Shown in pieces: positions 33,109-44,350 of a DNA stretch of 64,000 nt. A program made the position numbers and the translations under genes. The stretch lies in NCBI RefSeq assembly GCF_905220365.1, contig NC_061153.1, positions 6,964,001 to 7,028,000 of the forward strand, written 5' to 3'. Below the pieces are notes generated by a model. The model saw only the letters and a list, made by a program, of their open reading frames with translations, had not been told where the DNA came from and did no database searches. How positions within the stretch are numbered: position 1 is the first letter of the stretch; each line of letters opens with the position of its first letter. The DNA comes from Vanessa cardui. Lineage: Eukaryota > Arthropoda > Insecta > Lepidoptera > Nymphalidae.

Positions 33109-33436
33109 ATTTGGCTTGCGCAAATATGACCATGTTTCCAACTTTCGATCTAAACTCAAGTGGTTATCTATTCGCTTTCGCCGGAATCTGCATGTTCTCT
33201 CGCTTCTTTATTGCGTCTTGTTTAATGTTAATGCCCCGACTTATTTAAAGGAAAAATTTGAGTTACTAGGACTATATAATAAAGGGTTAAGATCGGCCAA
33301 AAATCTGACATTGAGGATACCTGTGCATAACACAAAATTTTTCAAAATGTCCTTTACCGTACAGGCTTGTGGAATGCTTTACCCATTACCATTAAGCAAG
33401 CGCAAACGCTATTGTCTTTTAAGAGGTTGGTAAAAG
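33109..33436 (+). pseudogene. LINE A ORF2, C-terminal part
   Basis: Immediately after the transposon the LINE A frame continues with FGLRKYDHVSNFRSKLKWLS, the same C-terminal block as in LINE B and LINE C, through PTYLKEKFELL and RIPVHNTKFF. A frameshift near 33365 diverts the last residues. This is the third piece of one LINE ORF2 now spread over 21 kb. Confidence 0.88.
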
Positions 33437-33850
33437 AGCACTATCTGGCTATGGAAACTTAGTCACTATAAGGTCTTGTATAGTTTTTATGTTTTATTTG
33501 TTAATTTTATTTTGTTTCTTCTTTTTTTTTTTACTTACTTTGACTTATTTAAATTTTTGTGTTTCCATAATTAAATTTGAGACGACTTATGTATTATATA
33601 TTTAATATATTCATTTATTTTATTAGTATATATATTTATGTATATATGTATGTATGTTTATATATATATGTATTATTGTATATATTAGGCACCACCTACT
33701 TTTTCGCTGCACAATTTCCCTAAATCAAAGGTTGTCTGGCAGAAATCGCTACTTAGCGATAAGACCGCCTTTTTGTACATTTTAATTTATTATTTTTGTT
33801 CCATGTAAAGTTTATTGTTTGTGGTTTACAATAAAGTATATTCTATTCTA
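33437..33850 (+). other. LINE A 3' UTR and tail
   Basis: TA-rich sequence, 'ggcaccaccta', then 'gttgtctggcagaaatcgct', a hairpin ATCGCT/AGCGAT (33745-33760), 'aagaccgcc' and AATAAAG followed by (TATTC)n. This ends the element that begins near 11 kb. Confidence 0.8.
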
Positions 33851-33885
33851 TTCTCTATTCAACTGTGAAAGTTCTTCCCTTCAAA

Positions 33886-34690
33886 AATGGACGGTGAAAA
33901 TAATGGCGAAACATCACAATCAAGAAAACGTGGTTCAATTTCGTCGAGCTCCGGGGCTAGTGAAAGTTCATCACAAGATTCTAGCCCAGAGTGACTAAGC
34001 AAGAAAGCCAAGAGGTCCCGTCAAGATGTAAGTGATATGCAATTTCAATTTCTTACACAACAAGTGACCTTCTTAACCAATCTTATAACTCAAGGAGCAA
34101 GAACTGCTTTTACACCGACTGATCTTTGTGTTACTGAAAGCTCCTCTAGAAATACTAATGAAATGACCTTGCATCCCCCAACGACACATTCAACCGAGGT
34201 CGAAAAGCAACAATTGCAACTATGTGAATTGTCAGTCAGTCAATGCTAAGTCTAAAGAATCTCATTTATGCAAACTGTCTCAGATACAAAGATTTAAATG
34301 CGATGATTGGAGTTCTATACGGTTTTTTGAACAACAAAAGAAATATGTTGCTACCCCCGGTTCTATAGAATTAAATATTAATGATAAACGTTTTGGTTCC
34401 CCCGCATTCGGAGATAACTCACGATTGCATCTTTTAGAACGTTCGTTTGCTGCTTTATCACACGCTTTAATTCTTCAAAAAGAAGAATTACAAAAGACTT
34501 TACAAAATTTGATAGACCGGTCCGGTGATAAAAATACTACATTTAATTCAAAAGCTTTATTTGACAAGATCGAAACATTATTTAACAAAGATTCGGGTTA
34601 CTCTAAATTGGCAGATGACATTCTTCAAATATTTTGTGGCAGACGAGTGGACTGCATAAAATCTAGGAGGGATTTTTTGTTGAAACAAAG
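33886..34690 (+). pseudogene. DIRS-type ORF1 (gag-like)
   Basis: ATG 33886 opens a Ser-rich N-terminus (SISSSSGASESSSQDSSPE), broken by a TGA at about 33991 and continuing from 34037. A frameshift near 34225 leads into the second part (34224-34694), which is helical (LLERSFAALSHALILQKEEL) and ends near a basic segment. Such proteins are the presumed capsid of DIRS elements. No zinc knuckle is visible. The call rests mainly on position before RT. Confidence 0.6.
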
Positions 34691-34758
34691 ATAAATTTCA
34701 TTGCGGAGCACTACAAAAAATTCCTCCATCTTCTGAGTTTCTTTTTGATCATAAATCA

Positions 34759-36902
34759 TTGTCTAATTACATTCAAAAAATGGGGGCAGAAAAACTAGCT
34801 GTTTGTTCACAGATACCGATAACCTCAAATCAAACGTCGTTGAATCTAAGACCATCAACTTCTCATGAAAGTGTCATGAAACCTGGTTTTAATAAGCAGC
34901 CTGAACGGTTTTTTCGATCTAACTATACCAGTAAAAAAGGTAAAGGGAAAGGAAAGTTTTCGGGAAAAAGATCGTCCTACAATAGAAACCGATCTACTCT
35001 GGAGTACAAAGGTAAAAAAATAATTCTACCTCACCAAATAGGAACAAGAATAAATCATAACTATACCAGATTTCAAGGTGGATGTCTAAAGCAATTTCTG
35101 CATGTCTGGAGCAATTTAGGAGCACCAGATATATGCCAAATCCTGAAGGGGGTTCGTATATCATTCGTAATGAAGCCACCTTTAAAAATGCCCAACGATA
35201 TGGTACTAAATTCCTTTCAGACCAAGAAAAGTACACTAATGCCGCAACAAATTCAAGAAATGTTGAGTATGGATATATTAGAGAGAGCCACTATATCCCT
35301 CAGTTTTCTGTCAACATTCTTTCTAGTTCCAAAAGTGGACGGAACGTTCCGTCCAATATTCAATCTGAAACAGCTGAACAATTTTGTTCGAATAAAACCG
35401 TTTCAGTTGATAAATCATTTTCGAATTCCAGGATTTTTAGAGGACAAAGATTAGCTGGTGAACCTAGACCTGAGTAGTGCTTACTTTCACCTAAACATTG
35501 CGAAGGAACATCGGCGATTCCTGAGGCTCTCTTACAGGGCGAACTATTACAAATGACATGCCTGCCCTTTGGCCTTTCCTCGGCACCTCGAATCTTTGCT
35601 ACCGTTACCAATTGGATAGCCGAATACGTGCGACGTCACAACATAAGGTGCGTAGTGTATTTGGACGACTTTCGCTAGCCAGCCAGTCTTCAATTTTACT
35701 AAGCGATCAGATAGCATTTGTTGTGAGCATTCTAAAACAAATGGTATGGTCAATAAATTTCGACAAATCTGTGCTGATGCCGACTCAACGCCTAGAATTT
35801 CTGAGTGTGACTTGGAACACAAAGGTCAACACGAAATCCCTGTCGGAATCAAAGTGCCTAACGCTCCGCAGGGCACTTCAGCAACAGATCGTCAGGGGCA
35901 GTAGGTCTCTCAGGCAAGCTCAATCGCTTCTAGGGAGACTCAACTTTGCCTCGTTTGTTATTCGCCGAGGGAGAATGCATTGTCGGATAATGCAATACTA
36001 CAGCCGACAACTCCCCAGGTCTTATCCACACAGAAAAATAAAACTTACAGATTCTGTAGTGGGCGACATGAAATGATGGATGGCAGCTGCGTCAGGCTCC
36101 TTACTCATACATATGGCCTCAATAAGTCATCACCTAACAACCGATGCTTCCGATATAGGCTGGGGTGCGCAAATTGGGGACACCAAGGTATCTGGTCAGT
36201 GGACCACAGCACAGCAAACATGGCATGTCAATCTCACAGAACTGTTTGCAGTCCACATACAATGCTCATATACTTCTCTTGACAGACAATCGTACTGTGG
36301 TGTCTTATCTCAACAAAGAAGGGGGTACCAAATCGAAAAAGCTTTTAAATCTGACAATGCAGTTATTGAAAGTAATGGATCTCCTGGACATTCAACTAAC
36401 GGCTCAATACTTTCCAGGCCGTTACAACTGCGAAGTCGATGCGTTGTCCAGAATGAAACCATGTCCAGAATGGCATCTTCTGCAACAAGCTACTACGAGG
36501 ATTTTTCAAATGTGGGGTACCCCGGATGTAGATTTATTTGCTTCAAGGACAGCCCACGTCGTGCCGAAATATGTCACATTAGATATTTCGGACCAAACGG
36601 CTTTCCTTTACAACGCTTTTTGCCACCAATGGGATTACAGACTGGCTTGGCTATTCCCACCTCCCAACCTAATTCCTCGGATTCTGTTTCAGTTAAACAA
36701 TGCGAGAGGTCTATATATACTGATTGCACCCAGGTGGAAGAAAACGTTCTGGAGGGCAGATCTACAGTGCCGTTCCATTCGAGAGCCTTACCACATTCCG
36801 AACCTTCAAGAAGTGCTACTGGACACGGTAACTGGATTCCACCCACCGAACATCCAACAAATTCATTTGGAGGCTTGGTTGATTTTGGGTGGACGGAAAT
36901 GA
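34759..36902 (+). pseudogene. DIRS-type RT and RNase H, frameshifted
   Basis: RT entry: LSTFFLVPKVDGTFRPIFNL, then LDLSSAYFHLNIAKEHRRF in a second stretch, then CLPFGLSSAPRIFATV and VVYLDDF (YLDD at 35658-35669) in a third frame. RNase H: TDASDIGWGAQIGD (about 36137), ELFAV, LLLTDNRTVVSYLNKEGG (from about 36270) and the downstream DIRS signature with PDVDLFASR, AFLYNAFCHQWDY, LIAPRWKKTFW. At least four frameshifts or stops (near 35454, 35560, 36075, 36250) break it. A tail of this kind after RNase H is specific to the DIRS group. Confidence 0.82.
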
Positions 36903-37867
36903 TTGAAAATTGGACACCAGAAGAAAAATCATTATTACTATCCAGTTGGCGACAGTCGACTTTAAAAACATACCAACCAGCTTGGCGAAAATGGAAGTCC
37001 TGGTGCATGAGTAATACTGTTGACTACAAAGCGCCAAACCAAACAGAGGTTGCTCGTTACTTAGCTTATTTGCACACCGTTGAAGGTTTGTCATACAAAA
37101 CAATATTAGTTCATAAATCGGTCATATCAACTTTTACAAATATTTCATCTAAAACCGAATTATCTTCTAATTTCTTTATCAAACATACGCTAAAAGCTAT
37201 TTCAGTTGCAAGAATAAAGAATGCTGCACCGCCTATATGGGATGCTAAAATGGTAATACAATACCTGAACAATTATACTCCAGATGAAACAAACTTGTAT
37301 CAAGTATCGAGACGAGCAGCAATCTTACTTCTTTTGTCATCGGGGCGCAGAAGTCCATGATTTGACTTTGCTAAGTATTGAGGAAGGAAGATATATTGAC
37401 CAAAATAATGCTATTATTTTTTGGCCACGTTTTGGATCTAAAACTGACAGCGCAAATTATTACCAGTCGGGATGGAAACTGTTACAGCATCCAAGTAAAC
37501 CTTTAGATTGCGTTTATTGGATTCGTTGTATGATCTCTCAAACGAGCTTCGTCAAGTATGTGGAAATTTGATGGAGTTATTCATTACAACAAGAGGGAAT
37601 CCTAAGGTGGCATCAAGGACAGTGATTGGAGGCTGGGTGAAAACAGTTTTGAGGGAAGCAGGCGTGGAAGCATCTCCAGGCTCCATGCGGTCTGCGGTAG
37701 CATCTCTTAATTGGATCGAGGACTTTACTATTGATAAAATTTCAGAAACTGGTAATTGGAGACAAGAGCAGACATTTAGAAAATATTACCAAAAAGTAGT
37801 CTTGAAACAATCGGATATGAGTGCTAAAAGTGTTTCTTTATCAAATTATTTTAATCCGATTCGCTAA
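36900..37867 (+). pseudogene. tyrosine recombinase of the DIRS element
   Basis: The N-terminal SAM-like region (SWRQSTLKTYQPAWRKWKSW, VARYLAYLHTVEGLSYKTI) leads into the catalytic part. The first Arg is in LLLLSSGRRS near 37345, where a frameshift shifts reading. The second box, PGSMRSAVASLNW (about 37678), has Arg but no His in the usual HxxR position. The final Tyr is in FRKYYQKVV. A second shift lies near 37560. The enzyme would join circular cDNA to the chromosome. The His replacement is known to me from related DIRS enzymes, but I am not certain. Confidence 0.8.
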
Positions 37868-37906
37868 ACTCTTAATTTAATTAATTTAATTGGCAATAAA
37901 AGTAAT

Positions 37907-38340
37907 TGTTAACAATATATATATTTCAATTAATAACACATTATAGCATCGTCATTTTAGTCATCACCAGGAGATAACAAACACGTCACTCAAGATGGAT
38001 TCCGGATGTCGACACGGAATAAATAATAGAGAGTTTTACCTTACAATAAAACTTACCTATTATTTTTCCTTAAGACATCCGGAATCCAGGTAATTTCTAC
38101 CTGGTGCATCTCGAGTTAATAATGAAGTTAAAAGTTGGTGTCGCAAAAAATGCGCCTATACGTGCCGCCAAAAGCGAAAGTGGCGCCGGAAGTACGAGGG
38201 GAGGAAGTTGCTAAGCTGAAAAATCGCTAAGAGACAGGTGCTTGACTCAAAATGGATTCCGGATGTCTTAAGGAAAAATAATAGGTAAGTTTTATTGTAA
38301 GGTAAAACTCTCTATTAGAACCCGCTAAAGTTCTAACATT
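37907..38340 (+). repeat. compound inverted-repeat block, element terminus
   Basis: Two arms, 38024-38087 and 38253-38317, are reverse complements over 64/65 bases with one single-base difference, around a 165-bp centre. A further copy of GGATTCCGGATGTC sits at 37997-38010. The centre also occurs inverted at 10751-10909. The block begins TGTTAAC and ends TTCTAACA before 'ttggcgaccgtgacagg', so it could also be read as an LTR plus primer-binding site. I favour the terminal repeat system of the DIRS element but cannot exclude the LTR. Confidence 0.6.
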
Positions 38341-38560
38341 GGCGACCGTGACAGGACACTATGAAAAATAGTTTATTATAGTAAAGTGAAATAAGTAAAT
38401 GCGTTAACTTTTGCTCCGATTTTAATATTCTTTAAAAATTACAATTTCTGTGTATATTTATATATAAATGTACCTGTGAACTATATTTACCTACCAGGTA
38501 CTTAACCTATATTTGTGTAGAACTGTAAAAACATCAACACATCATCACTTTTTTGGCACT

Positions 38561-39072
38561 ATGGAGTCAATAAAACATACACTGGACAAGCTCACTCAAA
38601 TTTTTAATGCCAGAATGAATGACTTCCAGCGTGAATTGAAAGGGAGTATCCCTGCTGCGAGCCCCACTTCAAATATAAACTCACAATTCCACTCCTTTCG
38701 TACATTTGTGCTCACTGCCCTAGAAAATCTACACCTCCAAGTGGAATTCTTGTCTAAGCAGCAAGATGATTTGGAGATGCGCACCCAGAAAAAGATTCTT
38801 CTACTGCATGGAGTCCCGGAGGAACATAAAGAAGACTCGGCTGCTCGTGTTGCTCAATTGTTAAATAAACATCTCGCTCTTACACAACTTACATCTAGTG
38901 ACTTTACTCTCTGCCATAGGCTGGGTAATCCGAAAAAAGGCAAGTCACGAGCAATTCTCATTCAGTTTAAGGAGTTCTCCCTAAGAAACCAGGTGTAGAC
39001 ATCAAAATCTAATTTGAAGGGCACTGGTGTAACTATATCTGAGTTCCTAACGAAAAGACTACATAAGATCTT
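38561..39072 (+). pseudogene. LINE D ORF1 fragment (LINE A-like)
   Basis: MESIKHTLDKLTQIFNARMN and the following coiled coil, then KKILLLHGVPEEHKED, match the LINE A ORF1 at 11105 closely. A TAG at 38996 is followed in frame by GVTISEFLTKRLHK, after which the copy breaks at about 39072. It is a separate, truncated copy of the LINE A family. Confidence 0.8.
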
Positions 39073-39149
39073 GGGTCGGCATTAGAAATTCGCATCCCGA
39101 ATTTGATTATAGTAGGGGTTGTTTCTTAAAGGGGTTGCCCTCTTGAAAA

Positions 39150-39640
39150 CTATGAACGACTCTCCAGATCTACCTGCATTGAAATAAGGAATATGCTAAC
39201 AACCAAAGACGAATCAAAAGAAAACTTGCTCAACACAGTTATTTCTGTAGGCAAAGCCTTTAATGTTTCTATAAATCCATACGACATTAAGGACGTCTAT
39301 CTCATCAATTCCCAAGATCCAAATTATAGAACAGTTGTTGTTGATTTCACCTATATGCTGCTCAAGGAAAAAATAATACGGTCATACAGGAAGTCTAACA
39401 GATTAAATAACAGACTCACTTCCGAAAAACTTGGCCTAAGTGGTCCATCCAAATCAATTTTTATATCAGAAAGTCTAACTAATAAAATGAAACGATTATT
39501 TTACATCTCTCGGGACTTTGCTAAATCACATGGCTACGCATATTGCTGGACCTCCAATGGCAAGATTTTCTAACGAAAAAAGGAGGGAGAAAAGATTATT
39601 ATGATTAAAAGTGAGTCAGATCTGGATAAGTTAAAAAAAT
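39150..39640 (+). pseudogene. LINE E ORF1, C-terminal part
   Basis: The frame contains an RRM-like region (VYLINSQDPNYRTVVVDF, LLKEKIIRSYRKSNRLNN) and an FP25K-like C-terminus (IFISESLTNKMKRLFYISRD, YCWTSNGKIF). It comes from a different LINE family than LINE A-D. The N-terminal half is missing. ORF2 of the same element follows 350 bp downstream. Confidence 0.7.
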
Positions 39641-40082
39641 GACTAAATTGTGGTCAAACAACATTTTTACACGATAGCATGTTAAAAATAGTCGCCTGTA
39701 GCACTTTCTTTATTAGAGATGGCCTATTTTTGTGTTTATTTTTTATATATTAATGTATCTTTCGTTAAATTCAACCTATTTAGTTTAAATTTCAATGAGC
39801 AATTCACTAAAATTCCTTCTGTCCTTTTTTCCTTATTATCATTATCTTTAAATAAAAAGTACCATTTTTATTTAAATTCCTTTAAGTCGAGTCCATTCCT
39901 CAAATATGTTGATTTTCTGTATTACTTCAAAATTGATTTTATTAACTTTTTGAATATTTTGAGTAGCTCACGTGTTAACATTTATTTAATTTAAAATGAA
40001 TCACTTGAATATCATTAATAATAATATTAATGAAATTCCTGCGTCAGACTCATCAGTTTGGTCTCCTGAACAATGTTATCAA

Positions 40083-40385
40083 CAACAACAACAACAGCCT
40101 GTAAATTCCCACTGCTGGGCTAAAGGCCTCCTCTCCCTTTGAGGAGAAGGTTTGGAACATATTCCACCACGCTGTTCCAATGCGGGTTGGTGGAATACAC
40201 ATGTGGCAGAATTTCTATGAAATTTGTCACATGCAGGTTTCCTCACGATGTTTTCCTTCACCGCTGAGCACGAGATGAATTATAAAGACAAATTAAGCAC
40301 ATGAATCAGCGGTGCTTGCCTGGATTTGAACCCGTAATTATCGGTTAAGATGCACGCGTTCTAACCACTGGGCCATCTCTCTCCC
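40083..40385 (-). mobile_element. tRNA-derived SINE with 12-bp target duplication
   Basis: On the minus strand the head has an A box (TGGCCCAGTGG) and a B box (GGGTTCAAATCC), as expected for RNA polymerase III transcription. The body (ccactgctgggctaaaggc on the plus strand) is one I know from butterfly SINEs, and a (CAA)n run ends it at 40083. CAATGTTATCAA flanks it on both sides (40071-40082 and 40386-40397), a perfect duplication. It sits in the LINE E ORF2. Confidence 0.92.
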
Positions 40386-40482
40386 CAATGTTATCAATCT
40401 ATAGAAAATAAAGCAGGATTGAAAATTTTTCACGTAAATATTCGAAGCCTGAATTGCAATTTTGATAGACTCTTAATTTTAC

Positions 40483-40563
40483 ATTTAAATAAAACTAATT
40501 ATAACGGATGAATCGCGTATATTAATTATTTTTAAACATCCCGACGTTTCGTCTTCGTCGACA
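40483..40563 (-). mobile_element. 81-bp Penelope 3'-end insertion
   Basis: The segment carries the Penelope terminal sequence (ttataacggatgaatcgcgt, then cccgacgtttcg) found at 4028-4090. TCTTAATTTTAC flanks it exactly (40471-40482 and 40564-40575). LINE E coding sequence closes once it and one duplication are removed. So it is an extremely 5'-truncated Penelope copy, not a recombination scrap. Confidence 0.88.
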
Positions 40564-43348
40564 TCTTAATTTTACTGCATAGATTAAACTATCGGGTTGA
40601 CGTACTAATTTTAACTGAATGCTGGTTACATAAAGTGTCGGTCATTCCTCCGTTATTAGGCTTTAATTCTTTTCAATCTAATCACTTTAATCAAAATGAT
40701 GTGGTCGTGGTGTACATCAGGGATTGTTTTGAGTTTTCTGTGTTAGAACCTACTTTTTTAGAGGGAAATTGCCTGGTCCTCAAATTCTATTTTGATATTG
40801 CATTGGTTGCAATATATCGCTCACCATCCTATCATAATACCGCATTATTTATCAACAGTCTCGATAATGTCTTGCAAACTCTATCATGCTATAAAACCGT
40901 AGCAATCATAGGGGATATTAATATAAATATTAACTCTGCTGGTAAAGATCCTCATATAGACGATTACCTTGACCTCGCTTCTATACACGGTCTGCTACCG
41001 GCATATGAATTTCCGACTGGGGACGATAAATGTATTGATCATGTCATCCTTAGAAGCAATAAAACAACAAAAACTGTTGTGTTAGACGCCCCATTTACGG
41101 ACCATTCACCTGTTGTCTTTTATTGTGATCTAAAACCAACGGTTGTCAGATCTGTATGTAAGGTTGCACGTATTGATGAAGCTGCTGCAATTTCTGAACT
41201 GACTAACTTTGATTTTTCTGCTATCCTGAAATCATCCGATCCAGAAGAATCAGCTACACAGCTGGTTACAATGGTGGCTTCCATTATCAAATCACATACT
41301 CGTTTTATCCCAGTATCTAACCAAAAGAAAATAATAAAACCTTGGATTACACCGGGATTACTTCGTTGCATTCGTAATCGTGATAAACTTTATAAGAAAA
41401 CTAAAAAGAACCCTGAAAACACTGTTTTACTAATGACTTACAACCGGTATAAAAAATTTTGTAACAATTTACTGAAAAAAATTAAATCCGAATACGAATC
41501 TAACGAATTTCACAAAGCGAAAAGAAATTACAAAAAAACTTGGGATCAAATTAAACTATTTGCAAACATTCCAAACGACAAATCAAAAAGTTATGTTGAT
41601 CTGATGGGAGCGTTTGATGATCCAGGGCTAGCAGTTCATAAGGTGAAGACTTCTTTGCCGATATTGGCAAAAATTTAGCATCAAAGATTACGATTCCTGT
41701 AAAGAGGTACAAAAAATTTCTCCCTGACTCCCTCTCTACATCCAACTCAATGGTCTTTCAGGACATCGACGAAGCTGAAATTAGATCGACCATTCTTGCG
41801 CTTAAGAATAATTGTGCGGTGGGATGGAATGGCATAAAAACATCAATTGTCAAAACTGCCGAACATGTTTTCACCCCCCTTTTAACACATGTTCTTAACC
41901 TTTGCCTATCTCAGGGCATATTTCCTGGAGTGTTTAAGACGGCTATCGTTCTCCCCATTCACAAAAAAGGACCTAAAGACTGTATCAATAACTACAGGCC
42001 TATATCTGTTTTGACCACTTTTTCAAAAATATTCGAAAAGATTATTAATCGACGACTTATTTCTTACATCAATAAATTTAACATAATCGCAGACAATCAG
42101 TACGGCTTCAGATCTGGCAGGTCCACAGAAGATGCTATTATGAGCTTGGTCAATACGACAGTAAACAATATATGTATGTACCAATAAAAGGACCATTGGT
42201 GTCTTTTTGGATCTGTCTAAAGCCTTCGATACTGTTTCTATTCCTTTACTGCTACAGAAGCTTGAGGGAATTGGCGTCCGAGGAATAGCATTAAATCTTT
42301 TTAAAAGTTATCTTTCCAACCGAACGCAACGTGTTTCCATGGATAATGTAGTCAGTTCCGATAGGCGTCTAACCTTTGGAGTCCCTCAAGGCAGTGTATT
42401 AGGCCCAACCTTGTTCTTAGTTTATGTCAATGAGTTATGCGGACTCAAAATGCCTAATTGTAATATCATAATGTATGCCGATGACGGCAAGGCCGAAGCC
42501 GCCCTTGCCGTGGTTATGAACTGGCTGTCCTGTAACTTACTGACACTAAATATAGAAAAAACACGATTTATTGCTTTCGGTTCTAGATACGCCTCACCAC
42601 AATTAACATTTTCGTTAACTGCTCACAAATGTTCTGAGTTCCAGCACAATGTTCCTTGTAGTTGTAAGGATGTGGCTCGTACTAAAAGTATTAAGTATTT
42701 AGGGGTGAAAATTGATGAAAACCTTAGCTGGAACGGACATATCCAGTATCTCATATCACGTCTCAGGAGGATAACCTACGTCTTTAAGAGACTGAGAGCA
42801 TCCGTTGGCTTTCACACTCTTAAGACAATTTACTACGCCCTTGTTCAATCTTTGATTTCCTACTGCATTACAACATGGGGCAGTGCTGCCAAGACAATCA
42901 TGCTTCGGTTGGAAAGAGCACAGAGATCAATTCTGAAGGTTATGATTGCAAAACCTATGCGTTTCCCTACCTCGACTCTGTACAGCATATGCAAGGTGCA
43001 TACCGTGCGTCATTTTACATACTTTTGACAATTCTGCATAAGCATACGCATATGTCCTTCGATCCCAGACTTGCTCAGAATAAGCGTAGAGCTGATCGTG
43101 TATGCAAGACTGTTTCACGTGTATCCTCCATGACAGGCCAACAATACGTCTACCTCAGTTCAGTGCTGTATAATAAAATAAATAAACACTTCAATATTTA
43201 TTCAATAAATAAATTTCAATGTAAAATAAAACTAAGTAACTGGCTTCTTAATCTAAGTTACGATGAGACTGAAAATTTAGCTAAACCTATAATCTGCGAT
43301 CCCCTACCTTCGATTCCTCTTCCTATAATTTTACAACGCATTAACTGA

Positions 43349-43882
43349 ATATATGGTCTGAATTTGTTTTTTAATTAGCTTTGTTTTTGTTATTATTTTT
43401 CTTTTAGTATTGCTATTTGTACAACTAATATTATATTAATTTATTTCATTAATTATGTAACTTATTAGTTTTAAGTATAATATACTAAATACAATATAAC
43501 TTAATTCTTAAAATTGTTTGGCTAAATCGATGCTACTATTTATTGATGACTTTTATTTTATTCTTTATTTGGTGATTTTAGTAATTTTATTTAATTTTAA
43601 TATTTTTTGTATTTTTTTTTTATAATCTTGTAATCGGTCAATTCATAATTCTTTAGTGTTTTGGTGTTTTATTTTTCTTTTCTTTTTGTATTCATATACA
43701 TATTATGTAACAAATATGTGCAATTTAAGTGTCTTAATTAATAGAGCAATGTCGCCTTGTTGGCGGGCGGTAATAACTGCACCACAGTTTTATATTATCG
43801 CAGTTATTATCGTTCACATCTTGTTTTTGTTCAAAATGATGCTGAAATAAATAAATTATTATTATTATTATTATTATTATTG
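43349..43882 (+). other. LINE E 3' UTR and (ATT)n tail
   Basis: A T-rich untranslated stretch contains the block 'gccttgttggcgggcggtaataactgc' in two parts around 43752-43778 and ends with AATAAATAA followed by (ATT)n at 43852-43880. The trinucleotide tail differs from the other LINEs here. From 43883 to about 44350 I recognise no gene or repeat. Confidence 0.65.
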
Positions 43883-44350
43883 TTACGTGTTTATTAAAAA
43901 CAACAAATCAACGAAAATCAATGTTTATTAAGAAATTATTAAGAGATACATTTTCCAACATACGATATATGCACTTATTTATGTAAGTAGGTACATACAT
44001 ATTTTCTTAAATTACATACATACTAAAATACTGCAGCTTTCATCATGAAAAGAAATATTAAGGTACATATGTACGTATAATTTGTTTACAATATGTATTT
44101 GGTAATTTGCATTTGGTAATCATGAAATAAAATAATAAGTTTAATTTGTTTTTTTTTTTTTTATTTAATTTACAACATCCACAGGCTCGCAGATACCCGT
44201 GCCTTTTTTTACATTTTATATTAAATTACATTTTGGCGTTTTATATTTTATACTATCTTCGCTGGAAATCATTTTTGTCGTCTTCTTGGGAGACGTGGCC
44301 TACAGACGTGGTTATTTTTATTTTTTTTAAATAATATATATGTACATAAT

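Larger units (their letters stand above)
33851..37906 (+). mobile_element. DIRS-group tyrosine-recombinase retrotransposon
   Basis: Order: gag-like ORF, RT with YLDD, DIRS-type RNase H, tyrosine recombinase. No integrase, protease or adenine methyltransferase is found; lack of the last would favour an Ngaro-like over a DIRS1/PAT-like element. The reading frames carry several shifts. The left end begins right after the LINE A tail. The right end probably lies in the repeat block 37907-38340. These elements integrate circular cDNA by site-specific recombination and leave no target duplication. Confidence 0.8.
39996..43348 (+). pseudogene. LINE E ORF2: endonuclease-reverse transcriptase
   Basis: ATG 39996 (MNHLNIINNNINEIPASDSS) opens the frame, which is interrupted by a SINE (40083-40385) and an 81-bp Penelope snippet (40483-40563). 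The endonuclease follows (LILTECWLHK, VAIYRSPSYHN, AIIGDINININSAGKD, CIDHVILRS, FTDHSPV). RT: LPIHKKGPKDCINNYRPISV, NQYGFRSGRSTEDAI, LDLSKAFDTVSIPLL, FGVPQGSVLGPTLFLVYVNE and MYADD, after which a deletion removes the next segment. Frameshifts lie near 41655, 42180 and 43015. The sequence group is Jockey/CR1-like but distinct from LINE A-C. Confidence 0.85.

Noticed and set aside
35082..37103. Several long frames on both strands over the DIRS element
   Set aside because: They overlap the RT/RNase H/recombinase frames, whose motifs are clear; the others show none.
37907..38360. LTR plus primer-binding site of a Gypsy or Pao element (TGTTA...TAACA, then ttggcgaccgtgacagg)
   Set aside because: No second LTR and no gag or pol follow; the inverted arms and the position after the recombinase suit a DIRS terminus better. 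It is kept as an alternative in the feature entry.
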